A stretch of DNA of 64,000 nucleotides from Armillaria gallica (lineage: Eukaryota > Basidiomycota > Agaricomycetes > Agaricales > Physalacriaceae), in the NCBI GenBank assembly GCA_037576215.1, contig JBANDB010000010.1:2418001-2482000 (forward strand). Direction: 5' to 3'. The notes below the pieces were generated by a model. The model was not told where the DNA came from and did no database searches. It saw only the letters and a list, made by a program, of their open reading frames with translations. Below, in pieces: positions 12,403 to 23,339 of the stretch (position 1 is its first letter; each line of letters opens with the position of its first letter). The translations under genes and the position numbers were made by a program.

Positions 12403-12765
12403 CGCTCGTGACTTGTTTGAATAGCAGCAGATCATGAGCGGTACCGATTCAATTGACGATCTGATAACCGAGCGCTACTCAGTTGGTACCCCCTTGATCT
12501 CTGCTGCAACTCCTGTCTATTGGGCGATGAGAAGAGGGTCTTCTGTGCCTTTTCAGCCTGTTCTTCATGGTCAGGAAGCACGCACAATAGATCATCTCTC
12601 GGATCCAAGATACCGGTGTCATGGTTGGCATTCGAACCTCACTTTTTGGGAGCTGCACGACATCTCATCAAAGTGGGCTGTTCAAGGTGCGGTGCCGTCC
12701 GGTATTCCATATCCAAACCGAACTTGGTAACGCTCCCACAGGCAGTAAGCCTTCCACTGTCCTGA
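12403..12765 (+). pseudogene. Single-TM gene A, degenerate copy
   Basis: From about 12403 the sequence follows the intron 2 and exon 3 region of intact gene A (33.2-33.5 kb): a CGATTCAATTGAC-like intron string, then sequence encoding ISAA, then CTATTGGG and an Arg-rich codon run. Most of the membrane-helix coding sequence is missing. Downstream, the frame reading PHFLGAARHLIKVGCSRCG is nearly identical in the copy at 36.3 kb (PHFLGAARHLIKLGCSRCG), so part of it was under coding constraint until recently or still is. Confidence 0.5.
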
Positions 12766-13192
12766 TGGAACGATAACAGAACATTAGAGAAGACACAGCC
12801 TTGATCGTTGTAACTATATTCTCGTGAAGTATGCTACCAACATTCTCTGTTCGTTCAGTGTCCGCCTATACCTGTTTACCTTTCGTTCGTAGATGATCAG
12901 TATGATAGCTCACACAGGAATGGTCACAGTCTCGTTGATCCTACAGAACGTTCCTCGTGAGCCTTGCAGGAACTAATCTGCGATCTCCACTCCCAGCTCC
13001 ATTCAAGAAGCTTTGGCAGGGACAGACTCTCTCAAGTATTTCTTTGAACAGTCTAAATAATAAACCACGGGATGGTGCGGGTATAGTGTTTTCCTGAAAA
13101 TTAATCATAATGTCTTGTGATGATCTCGTTAGAGAAAGTGATATCCCAGCGAAGACGCGACACGTAGCCCATTCCTGAGGCACCGTCAAGAG

Positions 13193-13215
13193 ATCTATAA
13201 GAGATCTATAAGAGT
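13193..13215 (+). promoter_or_regulatory. Duplicated TATA-like element of gene B copy 1
   Basis: AGATCTATAAG occurs twice in tandem. It lies in a block (about 13000-13330) that is conserved before the B genes at 37.15 and 44.11 kb, where single TATAAG or TATATAAG elements are found. Confidence 0.45.
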
Positions 13216-13379
13216 TATAAGTGCGATCGGTATCAAATATCTGTGCTACAGTCCTTCTTTCCACCCAGCTAACGTTCCCCCTGGTGCGTCAGTACTATTG
13301 CTCATCGTTCTTGGCACGTCCATCAAAGTCTAAAGTACTAGGCCTCTGAAAAAATTCTTGCCCTTTTTAAGTTAGAAGG

Positions 13380-14043
13380 GGGAATGGTTCTAGCAAACAG
13401 TCACAAGGCGAATCAGATCCTTCATTTAGCGTTGGTGCCGGGCGTACCAATAGGTTCGAAGAACACCATTTTGACGAAGGATCCGAATGCATGAGGGTTG
13501 TAAAGTACTTTCTTGAGTGCACAGATAAATTAAATAACATACTCGCGCAGAGATCGAATGCAATTCGTATTGTGATTTGAATGCCATGCACTCCAGCTGT
13601 TAGGCTGTTAGTCACTAGGTAGACAAACTCACGAGGAGCTTTCCCTGCCTGTGCGCTGTATTTATACTATTTACTTCCTAATATATTCTCTTTCTACCCA
13701 TTTCCTCCGGATTCTGCCTTACTAAGCATGCCGAGACATGCCGTATCACCGGAATATCACAACAATTCGGAAACAGTGTGGCGTAAGTCTCATCTGTTGA
13801 ACAAGGTTAATCACCAAGCTCATTCAATCATAGGGAGTGGAATGCGACTCTTTTGATTGCATGGGCTTCATTGGGGTTACTTCTCCTCATGGAAGGATTC
13901 ATATGTGGGCGTCGTCGATGTGGCAAGCTAACGGACATCGAGTCGAAGGCGCTTCATGGACTGTCAAGTTACCCGTGGAAGATGGGGAGAATATAAAGAG
14001 TCGGACGATGATCAGAGCCGTCGAGGACTCGCCGCTGGCTTAG
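13380..14043 (+). pseudogene. Single-TM gene B, degenerate copy
   Basis: Orthologous in layout to the four intact B genes. Three defects are visible against them. The start codon position reads AGG instead of ATG (near 13380). The region between exon 1 and the exon before the membrane helix is expanded by about 200 bp. One base is missing in the tail near 13955, so the frame for ALH..VK..VEDGEN shifts and stops early. The helix region after the intron (13834 on) still reads EWNATLLIAWASLGLLLLM, followed by GRRRCGK and IESKALH. The 7TM partner that follows other B copies is not present here. Confidence 0.65.
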
Positions 14044-14629
14044 CGCGATCAGACAGACACGAATTTCTGGCAGATATTCGGACCATATACCGATGTGTTT
14101 TCTTTCCTTCGTTCTTGCATACCATATATATACTTACCTACTGTTATTTCTCATTAATAGTACGTTCCAACCGTAGATGCAAAGCAGATATACGGATACG
14201 TTATTGCTCTCTTCATAATATCAAGTACTAATGCTCGGTCGTAGCTTCGAACCTATCATTCCATCTCACAAGATATAATCTATACCATACACAGTTATTT
14301 CACCCTCGCCGTGCCTGACGGAGCATACTATATAAGTACCCGCATATCGTCACGAACGACGCGGTATAAGGTCCTTTGTACCTATCAAATTGGTACAGTA
14401 CACATCTTACCGCCTGGCAGATTCAGGAAGCCTTGACCGTTGTTGCATCGACTCGGATGATGGCCCTTCAGACGAAAAGTCTAGTGTAGATTTGTTGCCG
14501 TTATCAAGAATCGTGCTGAGAGGATTCGCTTTCTCTGAAAGACTCGGTATGAAGGTGAAGCCGACTAAGTATTGCTGCAAAACTGGAAAACTGCATGCGA
14601 GTCTAAGTCGAAGGCCGGGCCGGAGAGCG

Positions 14630-14690
14630 AGGTAGAGCCGGCTGCGTTGGGAAGGTAGAACGCAAATATCAACAAATATAGAGCCTCTTT
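14630..14690. repeat. Array unit boundary element, diverged
   Basis: GAGCCGGCTG followed by CAAATATCAACAAATA (14663-14678). The same pairing of a GCCGG-containing string and an AAATACCAACAAATA-like string marks the unit starts at 22.77, 30.33 and 40.76 kb. Confidence 0.45.
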
Positions 14691-14939
14691 CCTTCCTCCT
14701 ACCAGCTCCTGCCGCCGTGCCGCGTCTATCCTGCCCGCAACGAGAACGGACTCTTGCCCCGGAATCGCGTTTATTAACTTAAGCTATAGGGCCAGCTGCT
14801 GACCTCGTGGAACCGTTCAAGAATCAGATCTCTGAGCTGATCGTATTGCTTGGGGTAGGCCGTCGCCATGTACTCAGCGAGGTGAGAAACGGTTCGACAA
14901 CGAAAGAGTAAAGAATGTACGCCTTTTACTCTTGGGTCT

Positions 14940-15120
14940 GTATCCGCATCCTAGCGATATCTCTGCAGACTATATGCGTTACTATCTGTTTATGGACGCT
15001 TGCAGAGTAATCTTGTCGAGATTTGTTGCAGTGCATCTTCGCTTTGTACAGGTATAGGACTTCGGATGACTGGACAGGATACCGCCGGGTCAATGGAGAG
15101 GTGAGTTTTCATTGACCTTC
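14940..15120 (+). repeat. Unit exon block E, copy 1
   Basis: GCAGACTATATGCGTTAC and TTGTTGCAGTGCATCTTCGC followed by TTTGTACAGGTATAGGAC recur, diverged, at 30.5-30.6 kb and 41.3-41.4 kb. The shared CAG/GT-type edge suggests an exon, reading roughly ADYMRY, then a short Arg-containing stretch. I do not recognise the protein. Confidence 0.4.
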
Positions 15121-15534
15121 TATCCTAAACCACGCTAAGGGAACGCAGTTTGTTACGTATATCCGTATTCGACCCTGGAAGCTGTATTGTACGAGCGATC
15201 AAAACATTGGTCTTATCGTCATCATTCATCGTAAAGACTTGCCGACATTGTGCGACGGCAATTATGCGTGTCGCTACAATCTTCGATTTGTGCGAGAACA
15301 CACGGAATCCAACAGCAGCTACGGTCTCTGACTTGTTTGTGTCTTCATACCCAGCCAACCGTTAGCCGGCGCGAAGAACGGGAAGAAAAACGACAGCCTA
15401 TCACAGGGATGTATGTGCAAAGGCTAGGAATGAGTATTGAGCCGGCTGAGCGAGGCTGAGCCCCGCCGAAGTTTGTTGCCATGGTTAATGCCGCGGCAAA
15501 GACTCCGTTTTGGCATCTCACTTGTCGACCTACC

Positions 15535-15840
15535 CACAATCTCCTCGTGTTCTTAACGCCCGGCCACAGTTTGGATGTGTGGGCGTAATGGCTCCGTTAT
15601 GAACTGCTCGAATCCTGTAGGTATATACTCCTTTTTGCGCCAACGAGGAAATGAATATCATATCCCAAGCTGGTTCAAGGAGGTAAAGCTACCAGCCTTT
15701 GTCCTAGGAAGCGGCTTTGATGTTGACTTGATTTTGCCAGGATATAACTGCTGCTCTCCCGCCATAATATGCTCTAACCATGCCTTTCTTAGTTCTGGGG
15801 CGCACCCCGTAATGGCATGTATTCTACTGCACCCGGCGTT
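15535..15840. repeat. Duplicated block before hydrolase, copy 1
   Basis: Matches 30795-31105: TTGGATGTGTGGGCGTAA, CATATCCCAAGCTG, GGAGGTAAAGCTACC, then TTGATGTTGACTTGATTTTG and a conserved stretch to CTGGGGC. Frames on both strands differ between copies, so coding status is unclear. Confidence 0.5.
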
Positions 15841-16246
15841 TAGCGCAACTCTATAGCACTCCTTATTGACTAGGCTCCGCGTTCTCTTGATATAGTATAT
15901 CAGAACGCCCATGGAGGATTCGGAGATCTCGGATTCGTTCAAATATACTTATGTCGAGCAACCTACCCATCGCGGCCAGGGGATTTTAACTCGACGACAA
16001 AGTTTTCTCGATGGACCGCCTAGCCGGAGATTTGTCCTTTGGCGACGATAGCAAAACTTTTGGCCTCTCCAATGGTTCGGACCGTATGCAAGATTCGATG
16101 AGAGGGGGCCGCCGTCACACGGTCAAGCGACCCAGCTTGATTGCCACCCTCTCACCGTCCAATAGAATTTCGCTGTGGGTACAGATTCCCATCAAGCGCA
16201 TGATATATTATGGGCGGTCTATCGTTTGATGATCCCCCACGATATC

Positions 16247-17427
16247 ATGACATCCAGCACTCTCATAGTCAATACCTCGACCAGCGTCGGGCTGTCCTAC
16301 ATAGACAGCGGCGCCCCAGCCCAAGCGCCGTATATCACCATCTTTGCGATCCATGGTATGATTTTTACCAAGGGTTAGTCCCGTCCTATTCTCTCCTTGA
16401 GCCGCCACTTATGCCAGATTTACAGAGATTTTCCAGCGAGTAATAGACCTCGCTCCATCCAAGGGCGTCCGCTTCGTCGCGCTCAATAGGCGTCATTTCC
16501 CTGGTACAACGCCACTCTCCGCGGAAGAACTCAGTATCACTCAAACTGGAGGTACCGATGATTCTCAGCGAGAAGCACTGGTCGAGGCTCGAGGGCATGA
16601 GATTGCCTTCTTCATCGATACCTTCATACAGAAATTCAACCTGCCGTCCATCTCGAGCGGTGGCGGCGTCGCACTTCTCGGATGGTCTCTCGGCGCGACC
16701 TTTGCTCCCATCGTGATCTCCAGCGTAGATACCCTACCGGAGGATGTCCGTCGTCGTCTGAGCGAGTACATGCGTTCATTGATTCTCTATGGTGCGCCTT
16801 TGCTTCTTCGAGTGATTAGTGCTCAAACTCAATGATGACCGCAGAACCCGCCCCAATTGCACTTGGGCTACCTACCCCTCAGCAGAACTGGACGTTCCTC
16901 GTCGACACCACGGTGCCAGAGAGCCTTCGTCTACCGGCATTCGGGCAGTGGTGCACGTCCTATTTTGACCATGCCGACATCTTTGGGCGCGACCTCGACA
17001 AGCTGTCCTGGGTTTTAGCATCCCCCAATCGTACTCCCACGTTCTTCAATGGCTTGCCTCTGTCGATTCAACGCTATGGGGAGGATGCAGCCACGGACCT
17101 GCCGTTTTTGTTCTTCTTCTCAAAGCAAATCTTGGCAGCGTATCGTAAGGCTTTCTTTGACCCAGGGGTGTTCCCGAGCATGGGGAGAACGTTCGTCTGC
17201 GGAGACAAGTCGTGTGCTTTTGGTATTGCTGGTTTGTGGGCGGTGCAGGACGACGAGAAGGAACTGAGGACTGCGAATGCGAAGGCGGTTAAGTATAGGG
17301 TCGTTCCGGGGGCTAATCATTTTGTATGTATCTGTCCGTCATCTGATATCAGGAGCTTATGTTGCATCTATAGGTGCACTGGGATGATCCGGAAAAGGCA
17401 CTGAATGCATTCATTGCCATGGCATAG
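16247..17427 (+). CDS. Alpha/beta hydrolase, intact copy 1
   Basis: Four exons (16247-16373, 16426-16791, 16845-17323, 17374-17427) give 1026 nt in frame, 341 aa. Family: AB-hydrolase-1 fold, in an uncharacterised agaricomycete group. Visible features in order: an IHG oxyanion-loop motif at about residue 36; FVALNRR; the nucleophile elbow GWSLGA with Ser at about residue 130; the cap-region sequence WTFLVDTTVPESLRLPAFGQ; and PGANHF with HWDDPEKA across the last intron, supplying the likely catalytic His. Substrate is unknown. No signal peptide is evident, so a cytosolic location is likely. Two broken paralogues follow in the array. This is the only copy with all exons in frame and a canonical elbow. 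Confidence 0.85.
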
Positions 17428-17519
17428 ACTGCGTCGTGAAAGCTGTTCTGTTTATAATGATACATGTGTACTATGAAACCTACAATGTCAACAACACGAA
17501 TACCGAATGTGATGAAGAC

Positions 17520-17900
17520 ATGCATAGAGTTCAATGGACGGAAACGATGGCATCTTCTTGCCGTCTTGGTTCGTTGACTGCGAAAGTCAACAAGAGGAAC
17601 ATCGCTATTCCCAAGATGGTATGTTTTGAATGCCTCCAGAGGAACTCCTCTAAGTAGCTGATTATCTGATACTTGTGACCTGCCCATTATATGTTCTGAG
17701 ACTCCAGTGAATGGTTGTTTACGTTCCAGATACCTAATAATTGTAATGGTACAATTTCGGATCGCCTTAAATTCTTTCATCATTCTCCTCAGAAGTTGCG
17801 GGCGTCGATATCTGTTTTCTTCCGTATTGACGAGGAACAATTGCTTTACAGGATAGCAAGCTACTACCAACCGGACGTGCATCGATGTTGGTCCGTTATT
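17520..17900. repeat. Array repeat R, copy 1
   Basis: One of four related ~0.4-kb blocks. All carry the palindrome AGAGGAACTCCTCT (here 17638-17651). The block sits between the hydrolase and gene A. A long minus-strand frame crosses it but is not conserved in the other copies. Confidence 0.65.
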
Positions 17901-17967
17901 CACTTTTCTTTCCACGTTCTCAGGTCTTACACCCTTGCAGTTTCGGCGTAGACGAATAGATACACCA

Positions 17968-18462
17968 AAGAAGTCAGGGAATGTTCCTGTTGGTCCCATC
18001 TTTGGAGTTGGCCCTTCTGGCGGCCACATGATTATGAATCGAAGTAAAAGGGACATGATGTAAGTCTATCTGGCCGCTTTTTTCGATCGCCTCTGATATA
18101 TCAGAGCAGAAAACAGACGTTCGTGACCTACTTTGATAGCAGATCTAGGTCAGTTTCGCGTACGCTAATTCGATTCACAATTTGATAACTCGAGCCCTGC
18201 TAGCGAGTCGCAGTCGTCTGCAGAGGCTATATTGAGAATGATGATCGGCTGGGGAGTTGCGGCGGTTTGTCTTGCGTTGATCCTCCTCTTGATTTCTGCA
18301 GCGCTTGCCATCTTTTGGGCGAGAAGAAGGCGTAGTGTTGAACGTTTCGTTGGCAGGGAAAGGCGAGCCTGCTTTTATGAACGAAATGCACTTCATATCC
18401 CAGGCGCTGCCGCGGGAAAAGAACAGAAGCCGTCTTATTGTTCTGGAATTCTTCCTGTATAG
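17968..18462 (+). pseudogene. Single-TM gene A, copy with lost start and splice acceptor
   Basis: Closely parallels intact gene A at 33057. The start codon position reads AAG (about 17968-17970). The acceptor of intron 2 reads GATAA where the intact copy has GATAG. The membrane exon is still open: RMMIGWGVAAVCLALILLL, then ISAALAIFWARRRR and a tail ending CSGILPV. Part of the tail after the Arg cluster is shorter than in the intact copy. Intron 1 contains the perfect 16-bp palindrome CTCTGATATATCAGAG (18091-18106). Expression as a protein would need a new start, for example the Met just before the helix at 18238. Confidence 0.65.
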
Positions 18463-18499
18463 TTACGGCCAAAAACAGTGCGTTGACAATGAACTAGGT

Positions 18500-18870
18500 G
18501 GAAGTGAAAATTGGCATCTTCTCGCCGTCTTGATTCGTTGACTGGGAAGTCAACATGAGGAACGTCGCTATTCACAAGATGGTATGTTTTGAATGCCTCC
18601 AGAGGAACTCCTCTAAGTGGCTGGTCATCCGGCACTCGTGGCCTGCCCATCATATGTTCTGAGACAACAGCGAATGGATGTTTACATTCCAGATGCCTGA
18701 TAATCGCAACGGTGCAACTTCAGAGGCCTTGAATGCTTCTGTTGTCCTTGCCAGAAGTTGCGAGCGTCGATATCCGGTTTCCCCGGTTTGACGACGAGGA
18801 ATGACCGCTTCACAGGATTCCAAATGGTTTTGCATTAGGCCACTACCAACCAGATCTGGCCTCTCTCCGA
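18500..18870. repeat. Array repeat R, copy 2
   Basis: Second R block of the same unit, with AGAGGAACTCCTCT at 18601-18614. Together with copy 1 it flanks the gene A pseudogene as direct repeats. Confidence 0.65.
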
Positions 18871-19176
18871 GGCTTAGCTCCCAGACAGTGACTCGAATCA
18901 ACTAAGATACTAGATGATGCTATAGAGGACCGTCTTGACTCTTTGTGATCATCTTCTACAGTCTCATCCTGAATCACATAATCACTAGCAACGGAATATC
19001 CAAAGCCAGGAGTCGTTGGCTTCGGGCTACGCATCATCTTCATTAAGGAGAATTAGGACAGCGCTAGCTGAGATGATCGTTCGACTTTGTTCATTGCAAC
19101 ATGAAACCATGATAACCAGAAAAGGAACTCCTGGTAGCCCGTACCATCGGACATCAGACCGTCACAACCGAGAGCT

Positions 19177-19182
19177 TATAAA
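19177..19182 (+). promoter_or_regulatory. TATA box of gene B
   Basis: GCTTATAAACGCC lies 164 bp before the ATG at 19341 and is conserved at the same distance before the B gene at 26701. Confidence 0.55.
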
Positions 19183-19340
19183 CGCCATCGGTAACGTATA
19201 TTTGCGTTCAAGCAGTCCGTCTTTCTACCCAGGTCTCTAGGTGCGTGAAAGTGCTATTGCCTCTCATTATAACATGACCATAAAAGTCTGAACGAAAATT
19301 ACAGGCCTCTGAGGCTATTAGTTGTACTTATCGACTTCAA

Positions 19341-19742
19341 ATGGGACATCAGAAGAGCACACCTCCAACAGACCATCCACCGTATAGCATAGGGGCCGGG
19401 GCACATGCAGGGATACCATACTGCTCTTCAGACGACGCGTCTGGATGCGTAAGGTTTGCGAATTACTTTCCTGAAATGCACAGACAAATTAAATAACATC
19501 CTCTGCAGAAAACGAATGCCATTCGAAAACAATGAGGGGTAAGTGATATCTTTTGAATAAGAGGGGTCGGTGAACTACGTCGCTCATCCAGATGTAATAG
19601 CTGGTGGAATTCGACGCTTGTGATTGCGTGGGTTGCATTAGGGTTACTTCTTTTGGTTGCATTCATACGCTGGCATCGTCTACGCCGCAAGGTCGCGAAC
19701 ATTGACTCGACTCTTGTAAATCATCCTGTAATTGATTATTAG
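19341..19742 (+). CDS. Small single-TM protein B, 94 aa, short tail
   Basis: Three exons (19341-19453, 19509-19538, 19601-19742) total 285 nt in frame. The middle exon is only 30 nt, and both introns are phase 2, as in all B copies. The N-terminal ~37 residues are polar and rich in Pro, Ser and His, ending SGC. After KRMPFENNEG comes WWNSTLVIAWVALGLLLLVA, one membrane helix, then a basic stretch (RWHRLRRK). The positive residues after the helix predict N-out, C-in topology, and NST is a possible glycosylation site. The tail is truncated relative to its paralogues: it ends soon after ANID and lacks the ALH motif. It is convergent with the 7TM gene that ends at 20292. No known family recognised. 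Confidence 0.75.
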
Positions 19743-20291
19743 CTGTAGTCTCTATCAGATTAGAATATGATATTACCCTACCATTACAGTCAGCTTAAAT
19801 CTATTGAACACCTGCAAGCTCCCAAGAGGCTTGCTCGGTGTAAATAACGGCGAGCAAGAGAGACCCTGGCGCTGCCTACCGGGGGTCTGGAAATCCTATT
19901 CAAGATATGCTTTTTTGATGTTCATGTGTCGGAAGCGTGTCCTTCTCCGACTGACAATCTCTGGAGATAATATTGTGGGAAACGATAATAGCTTATCAAG
20001 TCGTCGTCGGTCGAAGACACGCCATTGGCTTAGCTTCATCTTTCCGATTAAATGTGTGTAAATCATACAGTGTAGGAGTCTTCTACATACCCACGTCTAA
20101 CTGACTTGCTCGTCTTTATTACAGGGTCTTGGGTCATACGAAGGCTAGCCAAGACACGATCCCGCGCTGCACTTTATCTCATATCGCATTATAAATAATG
20201 GTTACATCAGGGCGATTCGTAAGTCCAGTAAATAGGAAAACATAAATACTCGAATGCCATGATAAAGATAATCTCTGTCAATAGTGCAACG

Positions 20292-21569
20292 TCAAGCACT
20301 TTCCATTGCAGGCTTCCCATAGGATCCCAACGAAGCCATGGAATCTTCAGCGTCCCGACAGACGAGGACACTTTCCCGCTTGCTTACAATGAATCCGCTC
20401 AGAGTAGGGCTGCGGTCCCTTGTCGAATGAATTATCACCTGACTGCCAGAGTTTGAATTCGAGCTCGCTGCAACGCGTCCCGCTGCGACGCGTCCAACGA
20501 GTAGCGTAGGGGCGATAACCTACCATGGTATAGAACGGTCAGTTTCCCGACAGAAAAAGACGCCCTTCTAACGAAGTCTCACCTTAACATATGCCGTGAT
20601 GATATCGGCATAAAAACTGGATTCGAGATTCCTTGCCACTAGGGCCAGGTACACGATCAGCGTCAACGAATACATCGCTGACGATTCGATCACTATTTCG
20701 ACAATATTTCCGTATGAGCTAACTCCTGACTCCAGGCGAACAATGCGGTACACAATTAAGAGTGTACAGAGGAGGGTCGTGGTGAGTGTCAGCGAGAAAT
20801 AGATCAATGCCCAATCGATGTCTGCTGCGAAGACTCCGCTGTTTCCAATATCACTGGTATTGATGAAAATGCTGCGGATCTGTAAGAACTTTGCGACTGA
20901 AATCATTAATTAAAGTGCACTTAGTGACAACGAGGATGAACTTACTTGTCCCGACTATGGCACAAAGACCTGGTATGAGGATAATTCGCCATCGACGTTC
21001 CCACAGCACCCAGCAACGCCATATCTAAGGACAGTGAGCTTTTGAGAGATCGACACGACTGGAAAAGAAGGCATACGATAGTAAGGTCGACAATAAATGT
21101 GCTCATACCACCGCTAATGCCGATCACGAGTTGGGAAGTTCTCCACCAGGGACTGATATCTTGGAGCGCAAAGAAGACGGTCAAGAAGTTGTCTCCATTC
21201 TGAATGAATGCACGCTGTTCGAACACCCAACCAAACCCAAAAGCGACTGTTGTGAGAACGTATAGAATGATGATAACCGTTATGAAGAATGCATTGCCGG
21301 GTTTCTTGGGTGAAGAAACTGGATGAGATGCTAAATCAGTGTATAGGGAAACCGAGGAGGACGGGCGAACATATAGTCCAAAGAGTGATTGCTACGATAA
21401 GTGTATACAGGCCTACGGCGATATGAGCTTGAAAGAAGGGAGACGAGAAGGGAATAAAGGGCTAACCCTGTAGTAACGATTGCAAGATGGTACGGTTAAA
21501 ACTCAAGTCAAGGGTGTCAAATATGAGATTTCTTTCATACTGAGAGAGGTCGGTCGGGGGAGATTCCAT
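20292..21569 (-). CDS. Seven-TM receptor-like protein, copy 1
   Basis: Six exons can be joined in phase from MESPPTDLSQYERN at 21569 to the TGA at 20292-20294, about 330 aa. Exon 1 carries an NRT glycosylation sequon before TM1. Landmarks: a short TM1 exon, FGFGWVFEQRAFIQNGD after TM2, IWRCWVLWERRW after TM3, LLCTLLIVYRIVRL in TM5, VIESSAMYSLTLIVYLAL in TM6, and VIAPTLLVGRVAAG after TM7. The cytosolic tail is rich in Ser and Arg. A local duplication gives RVAAGRVAA at the tail start. All introns have GT-AG ends, so this copy looks functional. The family is an uncharacterised agaricomycete 7TM group. It is not STE3-like by sequence. It is convergent with gene B. Confidence 0.8.
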
Positions 21570-22040
21570 ATTACTTGTCGAACGGGAAAGTCGAAAGTTT
21601 CTTGATATATGGAGCGGAGCTTCTGTGACGCATTTCTGTGGATCAAGAAAAGGACAGGGATCCCTGTAATCGCCACATACGTCTCTACCAGTGTTCCTAG
21701 TACTATAAAATATCACAAAAAATCAATGTTAAATCAAGGCCAAGGGCTGTGTGCTTCCGTTACCCTGCGATGCCGACTACGTGACATATATGAGTGCTAC
21801 TGGTTTGGTCGAAGAGAAATGTACCTTTTGACCAGGAGCGATGCCTTCTAAATCCGCCGGAAAGAAGGTGAAACCTAACAACTACCTTGATAGTCTCATG
21901 AATCCCGACGAGTTATTATGATCCAGGTCTTTGTAGTAGTTCTTGCATGGTGAACTATATTAATGCTGCATCAGTCTTCATGTTCCGCGAACGAATAGAA
22001 AGATTGCCGGTAGCTGGAAGATCATCATCATTGTTACGAC

Positions 22041-22304
22041 ATGACACGAGCGTCATCGTTTGAGTCGAGTAGAGTAATCTCACAAAATCGCAGCCAAAAG
22101 CATAACCACCACGGCCCGAGTCCCATCTCCACCAGGAGCAGCAGCTCGACTCGCATCTCCGTAGCCGAGGGTGACAATACGGACCCAGAGTCAGACGATA
22201 ATGGTCCGCCGCTTTCTTGTCCTATTCGACTTAGTAAAGAGCTGCGGTCTAGTTATTATTTGAAGTCGAGTGATCTGCAACGCATCCACGAGCTATATAC
22301 ATAA
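22041..22304 (+). CDS. Ser-rich hypothetical protein, divergent from 7TM copy 1
   Basis: An open frame of 87 aa starts with ATG at 22041 and is mostly low-complexity Ser, Arg and His, with SRVISQNRSQKHNHH near the start. Diverged counterparts lie at 29.6 and 39.9 kb, also head to head with a 7TM gene. The 29.6-kb copy is stopped early. Whether it is a real protein or the 5' leader of a longer gene is unclear. Confidence 0.35.
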   Translation: MTRASSFESSRVISQNRSQKHNHHGPSPISTRSSSSTRISVAEGDNTDPESDDNGPPLSCPIRLSKELRSSYYLKSSDLQRIHELYT

Positions 22305-22620
22305 AGTCGGCGGCCTTTCATGGTGTCGCTGAGATTGAACCCCTTTTGACTCAAGAATAAGAGGAAGATCTTTTTTAGTAGGACGAACAATTCACTCGGT
22401 TCAAGCTGGCGTGTTCGATTAAGCACAGCAATTAGCCCCAGCGCCTTGGACGATGAAGTGAGTAAAACTAATCCTCCCTCTGAGGACAATGTACCTTGCG
22501 ATAGGTTTATAGAGCTTAATGAAATTTTGAGATGCTGAGTAGATGCTAGATATCCCGCGACGAGCAGGTTTACGAAGCACATGTTCAATACTCCCAGGTT
22601 CAGGAACACCAGATAAGTAC
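22305..22620. repeat. Array block S, copy 1 (internally inverted relative to 34.6 kb)
   Basis: The part at 22305-22385 matches the reverse complement of 34685-34760. The part at 22535-22600 (GTAGATGCTAGATATCCC onward) matches 34850-34895 directly. The same mixed arrangement is found at 29.9-30.2 kb. Confidence 0.55.
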
Positions 22621-22767
22621 TTCCCTAAATTTTGTTGCCGCTATGATGGCTCAGATTTTAGGATGGACGCATCCGATGTGCTTGAGCATCTGGAAGAGTC
22701 TTGGTATTATGATATGGCTGCCGGACGAGGAACGATTGAAACGTGGAAGTGAAATGATAAATCAGAG

Positions 22768-22782
22768 CCCGGCAAAGCCGGG
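22768..22782. promoter_or_regulatory. Unit-start hairpin CCCGGCAAAGCCGGG
   Basis: Perfect 6-bp stem with an AAA loop, followed by a purine run and AAATACCAACAAATAT. The same motif occurs at 30331-30343 and 40757-40767. Confidence 0.5.
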
Positions 22783-22898
22783 AGAAGGAGAAGGCAAATA
22801 CCAACAAATATCGCGACCCTTCTTTCTTTCCTTCTCGTCAACGTTTCAAATTTCAACGTTCTCTCAGCGCTTCCTCTACTGTGACCGCGTACCTACGA

Positions 22899-23335
22899 TT
22901 ATGCGACGAGTGTCCTGGAAGGCTAACATCATCTTTCTTGGAGAAGAACCCAGCGAATCAGGGTGAGCTGTGGTAAGGGAATTCTGATATTTTGCCATTG
23001 CATGAGCTTACGTACGGTAATCGCAAGCCCAACATCTTGAATCTCTGTTATCATGGCGATGCTCGCATCCCGAGTCCGGACGATACCCATCACATTTGGC
23101 ACGGATATTGATGATTCGGTCCTCATCCGTTTCGGTGAGGCTATGAGGCTACGAGTATGCTATGGGGTAAGGGTGCGTTTGGTTTCTATTCCTTTGAACT
23201 TGTGTTTATTTACTTGGGCTATATGGCCAGTCGCCTACTGGTAACTTGTGGACTCCTATGAGCGAAGAACGGTGCAAGCGTAACGAAGAAAGAGCAAAAT
23301 CGGCACGCCTTCTACAGCTGCGTCTATGGTCGCAA
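22899..23335 (+). repeat. Unit exon block E, copy 2
   Basis: Open from MRRVSWKANIIFLGEEP with related sequence at 40.87-41.25 kb. Later exon-like text reads SEERCKRNEERAKS, then ARLLQLRLW. It ends abruptly by joining the hydrolase start at 23340. The protein is not recognised. Confidence 0.35.
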
Positions 23336-23339
23336 TATC

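Noticed and set aside
16208..16408. Minus-strand open frames repeated in all three hydrolase copies (also near 23256 and 31653)
   Set aside because: They are antisense shadows of hydrolase exons 1 and 2 and repeat only because the exons do.
17349..18056. A 235-aa open frame on the minus strand across repeat R
   Set aside because: It overlaps hydrolase exon 4, and its reading frame is not kept in the three other R copies, which diverge after RGVPLE.
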